5,412 nucleotides of DNA from positions 1 through 5,412 of the forward strand of contig DUVT01000308.1 of assembly GCA_012840905.1 (NCBI GenBank), in the 5' to 3' direction. Position numbers and translations under genes: made by a program. Below the pieces are notes generated by a model that searched no databases, had not been told where the DNA came from, and saw nothing but the letters and a program-made list of their open reading frames with translations. This DNA is from Acholeplasmataceae bacterium (GTDB taxonomy: Bacteria > Bacillota_I > Bacilli_A > ML615J-28 > CAG-698). Position 1 is the first letter of the stretch; each line of letters opens with the position of its first letter. Below, one piece after another: positions 1 to 5,412 of this stretch.

Positions 1-3000
1 AAGAACAAATTAACTTCACGACTACGGTCTATTTCATAAACTTTATCACCATAACCACTACCAGGAATTAAAGTTAATACATCTGGTTCTGCACCACTAT
101 ATTTAACTTCTATACTGTTGTTTGAGGTTATATTATCTAAAACATATGAGTTGATATCTTCATATGTATTTTCATTAATTTTAATATATTCAATCTCAAA
201 ATCAGTATCAGGAACAAATTCTAAATTAAGAGTACTTCCATAGTCTACTAATAAAGTAAATTCTGTAACTTCAACTGAATTTAGATAAACCTTACCTCTA
301 CCGATAATCTTAATAATTAGTTCATATTGAATTATTTCAAACTTTGCAAATAATTCTAAATCACCGGTTGACTCAGCTTCAATTAATTCAACTAAATTAT
401 CATCTTTATCATACCAACCAAGGAAATTATACCCCTCTTTTTCAAGTGGATATAAATTAATTACACCTGTTAGAATAGTGTATTTGGTTGGATTGGTTCC
501 TCCAACTTCAACTCCATCATCTAGATGATAAACAATACTATACTCAATTAGTTCATATCTACCATATAGAGTAAGGTTTTCTTTTACTTGAGTAGTAAGA
601 TTAAATGGACTTTCTAAATCTTCATCTAAATACCAACCATTTAGTTCATAACCATCTTTACTATAATCACTAAACTCTATAGTATCACCATGATTAACTA
701 CAATAGCATCTACAATTTCACCATCTATTATTACAGTGATATTGTATGTAATAATATTTACTTTCGCATATAAGGTTATATCACCTAGTAAGTCATCATC
801 AATTACTTCAACTAAAGTGTTATACTCACTATCTAAATACCAGCCAACAAATGAATATCCTTCTATCGATGGTTCTAGTAATGTTAGTGATAAGTCAAGA
901 ACAGTATAAGTAAGTGGATTTGGATTAATAGCATTATTATCAATTACATAACTAATTTCATAGACGATTAATTCAAACTTAGCTGTTATTACAACATCAC
1001 TACTTGGCATATAATAATCTAAATCTAGCTCACTACTTATTTCTAGACCTTCAATGAACCAACCAATAAATCTATAACCTTTAGTTGGTGTAGCACTTAA
1101 GTTGATAAATTCTTCATATTTTAAAGCACTAATTCCTTCAGGTATAATACCACCTTCAGGATTTAAATTAACTACTTCAAGATTATATGTATTTCTTGAA
1201 TAGTATAAACTTAATATTAAAGTTTCATCGCTAGGTACTATACCTGATTTTGTAGATATAGTATCTTCAAATGTAAATCCTTCAAAAACATTAATTGTTG
1301 CAGTTACAATATCATTCACATAAGCACTATAGTTTTCTATAGTTTCCAGTATGTAACTTCCATCTAATGCTTCTTTATATATATGGACTTGGTATTCAAC
1401 TTCTTCTAACTCTATCCATCTAGCATATAAATTAAGATCTCCAAGTAAGTTAAAATCAATCACTTGCACTTTACTTCCTGTAAATTCTGGATTTAAATAC
1501 CAACCCATAAATTGATATCCAGCCTTTTCAGGTTCTAGTAACATTATATCTAAATCTAGTAAGTTATAAGTGGTAACATTACCAGGATTATTTACTCCAC
1601 CATCTAAGTGGTAAGTAATTTGATATGTTTCAATATTAAATCTTGCTTCAATATTAAGGTCATTTGCAGGCATTTTGAATTCATAAATTGGATTTCCTGA
1701 AACCAAAGTATTGTTTACATACCAACCTAGGAATTCATATCCTTGATTTGAAGTTGCAGTTAAGACTACATTATAGTCATACTTAATTTTTCCAACTTCA
1801 CCTATAACTTCTCCGATACTATCATTAAAAATAACATTTAAATTATATTCATTTCGCTTATAGAATAATTTCAGTTCTAATGATCCATCTTCTGCTATTA
1901 TACCTTGAAGCAGTGTTCCATTTACTGTTGGATCAAAAGTAAAGCCTGTGAATGTTTGTGGCGTAGCTTCTATATTTGAGTAAGCTAGTCCAGTTAATTC
2001 TTCAGATAAATCTAAATAGTAAGTTCCATCAAAGTTTTGTTTATAATGATTTACTTTATATGGTGTATTACTATTATATTCACGTTTAATCGTAAACTCA
2101 TAGTTAGCAAAATAGAAGTGATAATCTTCTGCATAACTAACTAAACCAATTGTATTTAAACCTGTATTTAAATTTAAATCTACAACTTCTTCTGTTAGAT
2201 AATAAATTTCCCATGAGCCTACTAATTCATAAAAACCAAGTTCATCTAAATAGACAACCATACTTACATTAGCTTTTTCATATGGAACTTCAATTGTTTG
2301 ATTTAGTTTATAGGAATTTGAAATATCATCATAAACAAACTCAGTATATTCTATTCCATCAACAATAATTTTCTCAATTAGTGGATTTGTTCTTGCACTC
2401 TTATTTACTTCTAAAGTATATTTCTTTGTATTTAATCCATCTTCAGATATTACAGTAATTTCCACAAGGTAACTTCCACCTTTTTCGATTTGAAGGAAGT
2501 AATTACCACTAATAGGATTTAAAACTAAATTATATAGGTATTCGTTGTTTGTTACTTGTTCAGTAAAACTAATATATTTAACTTCTACTTTTGCAAACCT
2601 ACTTGTAACTAAATTAATAGTTACATTACCATTGAACTCTTTATCAAGTAAATGATTCATATTATCTTTAACTTCTACTACTTCATCATTTACTTTTAAT
2701 TCATGTAGTTCTGCTTCACTACTTTCATCCCTTACAATCGAGATTAAATAAGTATTGAACTCTTCGATATTATTTATATAGTTGTAATAACTTTGAACAA
2801 ATACCCAAACTAGCGTTAATCCATCATAAGCAGCAGTAAAGTTTATATTGTTAATTTCTAATAACTCGCTACCATCAATTGACACTAATACCCTTTGGTT
2901 TGAATTTGGATATATCTTGCAACTTAAAAATAAATCTAAGTTTGCATCATAATCTAATCGGATATGATAATCATTTTGATCTTTGTCATAATCAATTAAA

Positions 3001-5412
3001 TTATCCCCACCAAATTCACCTATAAATAAATTATCTAACTTGTCATTTAAAGCAAAATCATAGTTTAATTCAATCTCATATACTTCACTTGTTCCTTTTT
3101 CAGAAACAACCTCAAGATATATTATTTCTTGGCTATATTCCTTTTTAGGTGAAATAATGCCATCTTCACTCTTGTCGAGACCTTCAAGCCAATAATAAAA
3201 TTTATGAGTTCTTGATTTTGAATATTCACTATTTAAATCAAGAAGCATAGCTTCAATAAATAATTCTTCTACTGCAAAGGATATAAATCCATCAACAATA
3301 AATCTATTTCCTTCACGTTTATATGGATAAGAATTAATACCATCACTAATAGTGATTCCACTTAACTCAGTAATTGGACTTAGTTCTTTAATTAATTCTA
3401 AGTTATACGTATCAGTAAAACCAGCTTCTGATGTAATCTCAATTTCTACTACCTTAAGTCTATTTTGATAAACATCATCAATTACATCACCTTTATTAAT
3501 ATATAAATAATATTGGTTTTCTGATATTTGAACAATATCTACATTACTACTTGAAATATTTACTTGTTGTAAGTAGAGAGAATTAATTTCTAAAATGATA
3601 AAATCACTATCATATTTAATTTCTTGATCATTTACTAATTTAACTTTATTATCTATCACTATATAGTTTAAATTAGTAGTATTTTCAATTAACTTAATTA
3701 AATCATCAGTATATGTTTTACTTGATGGCTTTAAGATAATTTTAAGTGTCTTTTCTATAACAGTGTTATCTGTTGTTGTTATTTTAAAATTAACACTTAC
3801 TTCATTGCTATACTCACCATTTACTACAAGATTACTTGGATTATAGTAATCAAAACCGTACAAGCCATTACCTTTATCAATTAAGAAATTATTTGCACTT
3901 ATTTCTAAAGTAAAATCAGTAAAGCTTGGATTTTTTATATTACTCTTTGGATAAATATATATATCACTTAAATTTTCTACATATATTTCATCATTATAGA
4001 CATTATCATTTTCGTCAGTGAAGAATAATTCATTAACACGTTCACGAACAATTACGTTTATTACTGCTTCTTTTGCTCCATCTTCACTAACTGCTTTAAT
4101 AGTAGCTTCTCCATGATTTAAGCCTTTTAGAATCGAACCATTTATCTCAACGAAAGCCTCACCAGAAACTATATAATAATTAATTTTTTTATTTTCAGCA
4201 TTTACTGGTAAGACACTTACAAAATAGTTTAAATCTATTTCATTTCCATAACTATCAGCATCAGTACCAATAATTAAATTTCCTAGCTCATCAAATAGTT
4301 TTATTGTTGAATCATCAACAATTAACTCTTTAGTCCTATCAACTACTAGCTCAGTAACTCTAAACGGTTGTGTTTTAGTTAAATATGGAAGATTATCATT
4401 TACTCCTGGTTCTTTCGCCCAGACAGTAGTAGCTAAGCCTCCACTTGAAAGCTCGGTTATATCAAATTCACTATATAGAGTGATTGATTTTAATTCTTCA
4501 TAACTATTTGCTTGATTATCTGAATTTGAATATGGAAGTTGAGTACTTGTTTGGTGACCGATTTGAGGAAGGTTTTTATCATCAATAAAGAAGACTGCAT
4601 TTTGTACATTCTTCAAATTATTTGTGTTTTCATTGTAACCAACAATCGCACCAATATTTTTAGAACTTTCCTCATCAACTACTTTTGGTGTATTTGCATT
4701 ATATACAAAATGAATCTCACCACTATTAAAGCCAGCGATACCACCAATATCAATTACACCAGATACATTTGCTAGGTTGTAGGAGTTTTTGATTGTACCA
4801 AGTTCGTTTGATCCAACGATACCACCAATAGTTGTATTACCAACTATTTCTCCCAGAGCATAAACTTCATAAATTAGACCGTTATTAAACCCTGCAAAGC
4901 TTCCTATCTTCGATGCATTTGGAGCAATAATTTCTACATCAAGTGAAAGATTGTGAATTATTCCGCTATTGAATGCAAATAAACCTAAGTATTCTACTTC
5001 TTCTTCAGTGATAATTTCTAGATTGGAAATTCGTTTTCCATTACCATTAAAGATTCCTCTAAATTCATTATTTTCTTCGCCAATTGGCTCTATATAACTT
5101 GTCATTTCAATATTATTTACAAGTTTATAAGCTGAAGTTAGAGATTTATAAATATTTTTTAAATCAGTTTCATCTTCTATTAAGAATGGTTTATAGATAG
5201 TTCCAGCACCTTTAAAACCATTTTTATTTAAACTATTTTCTACATGGTCCTTTGTAGTGCTTTCGCTTATTCCAACTACTGGAAATGGATAATCACTGTT
5301 TTTTCGAATATAAAACCCAGTTGTTTGGTGAATTAGATCACTACTAATTGGTCTTATATTATATTTTGGATTAGTAAACCCGGAATCGTAATTATCTAAA
5401 TTTTTCAATTCT
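1..5412 (-). CDS. Giant multidomain surface/adhesin-like repeat protein (GLUG, BIG2-like, cadherin-like and InlB B-type repeats), partial at both ends
   Basis: A single frame read from 5411 down to 3 is open for 1803 codons. I checked each codon and found no TAA, TAG or TGA. Neither the start nor the stop is in the window, so the gene continues past both edges. The translation is almost entirely made of extracellular beta-rich modules: GLUG repeats (about 141-275), a BIG2-like domain (350-456), six cadherin-like units (457-1111), InlB/Listeria-Bacteroides B-type repeats with GYxFxGWY cores (1188-1694) and a divergent InlB repeat (1695-1773). These families are known from secreted and surface proteins of low-GC bacteria, often as stalks or adhesins. 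The protein is rich in Asp, Glu, Asn, Ile, Leu and Tyr and has one Cys in 1803 residues, which also suits an exported protein. I see no membrane segment, catalytic motif or LPXTG-type signal in the part present. The specific ligand and function are unknown; the adhesin role is inferred from architecture. Confidence 0.96.
3..92 (-). other. C-terminal edge segment, start of an unidentified module
   Basis: Residues 1774-1803 (AEPDVLTLIPGSGYGDKVYE, then IDRSREVNLF) follow the divergent InlB domain and run off the left edge still open. The segment is too short to assign. It is neither an LPXTG-type sorting signal nor a membrane segment, so the protein carries at least one more element beyond position 1. 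Confidence 0.5.
93..329 (-). other. Divergent InlB B-repeat domain
   Basis: Residues 1695-1773 lack the GWY core of the preceding repeats. They follow the pattern of the divergent InlB B-repeat family instead: YELIIKIIGRGKVYLNSVEV, then LLVDYGSTLNLEFVPDTDFE, then IEYIKINENTYEDINSYVLD, then NITSNNSIEVKYSG. The diagnostic elements are the G-x-G-x-V strand, the Y-G-S-x-x-x-L-x-F-x-P-D turn, the Y/I-x-x-I-x-I-N strand and the closing NI-x-x-N-x-S-I-x-V strand. In this class of protein such a domain commonly closes a run of standard InlB repeats. Confidence 0.7.
330..752 (-). repeat. Two further InlB B-type repeats without the HYKQ module
   Basis: Residues 1554-1622 form a canonical InlB B-repeat: ITVIIDGEIVDAIVVNHGDT, the core GYELNGWYLDEDLESPF and the closing VKENLTLYGRYE. 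Residues 1623-1694 form another of the C type: IVYHLDDGVEVGGTNPTKY, the core GYNFLGWYDKDDN and the closing STGDLELFAKFE. No HYKQ-type module separates them from copy 2, so the third block is shorter (about 141 residues). The first of the two lacks the MP-x-x-D closing strand of the B parts in copies 1 and 2, so it may not be their direct counterpart. Confidence 0.8.
753..1400 (-). repeat. Supermodule copy 2: HYKQ-type module plus two InlB B-type repeats
   Basis: Residues 1338-1553 repeat the A-B-C order of copy 1. Part A (1338-1407) has YQVHIYKEALDGSYIL, FEGFTFED and LSLYYSRN. Part B (1408-1482) has YNLEVVNLNPEGG, the core GYRFIGWFI and the closing YYMPSSDVVITAKF. Part C (1483-1553) has ISYVIDNNAINPNPLTY, the core GYSFVGWYLDSEY and the closing LLGDITLYAKV. 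The part-to-part offsets from copy 1 are 226, 220 and 221 residues. Part C still matches its partner in DNA: the 11-mer ggttctagtaa lies at 871-881 and again at 1531-1541, exactly 660 bp apart. This supports a relatively recent internal duplication. Confidence 0.8.
1401..2078 (-). repeat. Supermodule copy 1: HYKQ-type module plus two InlB B-type repeats
   Basis: Residues 1112-1337 hold three parts. Part A (1112-1187) has YKVNHYKQNFDGTYYL, then a GFTFDPxVNG stretch and an LFYKRN ending. This module often precedes InlB-type repeats in low-GC surface proteins and has a loose likeness to MucBP-type domains. Part B (1188-1261) is an InlB B-type repeat with the core GYEFLGWYV and the closing strand FKMPANDLNIEARF. 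Part C (1262-1337) is a second repeat with ITYHLDGGVNNPG, the core GYQFMGWYLNPEFTG and the closing LLGDLNLYARW. The same A-B-C order recurs immediately downstream in the protein. InlB B-repeats are small beta-grasp-like extracellular modules, known from Listeria internalins and many other surface proteins. Confidence 0.8.
2079..4043 (-). repeat. Six diverged tandem ~110-residue cadherin-like beta-sandwich units
   Basis: Residues 457-1111 split into six units of similar length: 457-561, 562-676, 677-785, 786-896, 897-1005 and 1006-1111. On the DNA these are 3729-4043, 3384-3728, 3057-3383, 2724-3056, 2397-2723 and 2079-2396. I set the boundaries by a recurring closing strand of the form (V/I)-x-S-x-x-G-x-x-x-x-Y-x-L-x-(V/L)-x-K. 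Examples are ITSEAGFTDTYNLELIK (unit 2), VVSEKGTSEVYEIELNY (unit 3), EEFNTYLISIVRD (unit 4), VISEDGLNTKKYTLEVNK (unit 5) and FANYEFTIKR (unit 6). Units 3-6 also open with an L-x-x-(L/I)-x-(I/V)-x-(D/G) strand. This layout matches the cadherin-like beta-sandwich family found in clostridial and other Bacillota surface proteins. Sequence identity between units is low, and unit 1 is the weakest fit. Unit 4 holds the only cysteine (residue 831). Family assignment is from memory of the motif. Confidence 0.6.
4044..4364 (-). other. Group 2 bacterial Ig-like (BIG2-like) domain
   Basis: Residues 350-456 run directly from the GLUG closing segment. The core shows the BIG2 hallmarks in order: VLPVNAENKKINYYIVSGE, then AFVEINGSILKGLNHGEATI, then KAVSEDGAKEAVINVIV. 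These correspond to the P-x-NA-x-N-K strand, the V-x-x-NG-x-L-x-G-x-x-x-G-x-A-x-I strand and the closing S-x-DG strand. The usual W before the 'S' position is replaced by Y. The N-terminal 40 residues carry an acidic insert (around DADSYGNEIDL), so the domain is slightly longer than the usual 80-90 residues. BIG2 domains are structural modules of bacterial adhesins and intimin/invasin-like proteins. Confidence 0.75.
4380..5195 (-). other. GLUG region: entry segment, repeats and closing segment
   Basis: Residues 73-344 have the full layout typical of GLUG-containing bacterial surface proteins. The entry segment (about 73-135) shows the usual order: a YxPFLIEDETDLxNIY stretch, then YKLVNNIEM, then EPIGEENNEFRGIFNGNGK, then ISNLEI. 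Next come the GLUG repeats (about 141-275). A spacer of about 50 residues follows, and the block closes with WAKEPGVNDNLPYL (331-344), matching the W...PYL ending common in this family. The GLUG motif was named from streptococcal and related surface or IgA-peptidase-type proteins, where it forms a repetitive beta structure. No protease motif is visible here, so only a structural or adhesive role can be suggested. Confidence 0.85.
4587..4991 (-). repeat. Five tandem GLUG-type repeats
   Basis: Repeats begin at about residues 141 (YLGLFAFNSGIIHNL), 169 (IGSFAGFNNGLIYEVY), 195 (IGGIVGSNELGTIKNSY), 222 (IGGIAGFNSGEIHFVY) and 253 (IGAIVGYNENTNNLKNV), so the spacing is 26-31 residues. Each has the pattern IG-G-hydrophobic-hydrophobic-G-x-N, a short turn, then an I-x-N/x-V/S-Y strand. 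The middle two copies are closest to the family consensus. The first lacks the IGG start and the last is looser, so they look like the caps of the array. A repetitive beta-helix-like fold is plausible from the period but is inference. Confidence 0.85.
5196..5411 (-). other. N-terminal edge segment of the protein, probably the tail of an upstream module
   Basis: This is residues 1-72 of the visible frame. It matches no family I can name with confidence. Residues 32-44 read GFYIRKNSDYPFP. That resembles the short aromatic-plus-YP closing strand that often ends a GLUG region, where the later copy here ends in WAKEPGVNDNLPYL. It is followed by a polar linker rich in Ser, Thr, Asn and Lys leading into the next GLUG entry segment at residue 73. 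My reading is that an earlier GLUG-like module lies to the right of the window and finishes here. That is inference from a short resemblance. Confidence 0.4.

Noticed and set aside
871..1541. Repeated short DNA words (for example ggttctagtaa at 871-881 and 1531-1541) as a mobile element or direct-repeat pair
   Set aside because: The repeats are in the same frame and fall at the same position of homologous InlB-type repeats, so they reflect protein-domain duplication. No transposase or terminal inverted repeats are present.
2760..2840. Hydrophobic stretch around LTLVWVFV (fourth cadherin-like unit) as a membrane helix
   Set aside because: The uninterrupted hydrophobic run is only about 8 residues, flanked by Tyr, Asn and Asp/Glu. 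It fits a buried beta strand, not a transmembrane segment.
4181..4190. T-rich run (taattttttt) that could suggest a transcription terminator
   Set aside because: No G+C-rich stem precedes it on either strand. It is explained as Lys and Asn/Ile codons inside the BIG2-like domain.
4539..4775. A 78-codon ATG-to-stop ORF on the plus strand
   Set aside because: It lies exactly codon-on-codon opposite the long minus-strand frame, across the GLUG repeats. It is open there only because the minus strand happens to use few TTA, CTA and TCA codons. Its product, rich in Ile, Cys and Thr, has no recognisable domain, and I see no ribosome binding site worth reporting.
3..5411. Possible TGA=Trp genetic code
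   Set aside because: No in-frame TGA is present and every Trp is TGG, so there is nothing in the window to support the alternative code.

Overview
The whole 5.4 kb window lies inside one very long gene on the minus strand. I read the frame codon by codon from position 5411 down to 3. It gives 1803 sense codons with no stop, no visible start and no end, so the real protein is longer than 1803 residues. There is no complete gene, RNA gene, promoter, ribosome binding site, terminator, mobile element or CRISPR array in the window. Residue numbers below count from the codon at 5409-5411.

The product is a multidomain, beta-rich repeat protein of the kind displayed on, or secreted from, Gram-positive-type and wall-less bacteria. 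In protein order (right to left in the window) it holds: residues 1-72, a tail that looks like the end of an earlier module; 73-344, a GLUG region with about five GLUG-type repeats; 350-456, a group 2 bacterial Ig-like (BIG2-like) domain; 457-1111, six diverged tandem units of 105-115 residues that resemble cadherin-like beta-sandwich domains; 1112-1694, a set of InlB/Listeria-Bacteroides B-type repeats, partly arranged as a duplicated supermodule of about 220 residues; 1695-1773, a divergent InlB B-repeat; and 1774-1803, the start of something that runs off the left edge.

Organism: the DNA is strongly A+T rich (about 70% by eye), arginine is mostly AGA/CGT, and all 11 tryptophans are TGG with no in-frame TGA. 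Only one cysteine occurs in 1803 residues. This fits a low-GC Bacillota or Mycoplasmatota that uses the standard bacterial code (for example the Acholeplasma/Izemoplasma side of the Mollicutes, or Erysipelotrichia-like lineages) better than a TGA=Trp mycoplasma. The assignment is inference from composition and domain repertoire, not a match to a known species.

Likely role (inference): a long extracellular stalk or adhesin in which the GLUG and Ig-like modules sit towards the N-terminus and the InlB-type repeats towards the C-terminus. No catalytic domain, signal peptide, membrane segment or sorting signal is inside the window; these would be expected beyond its edges.
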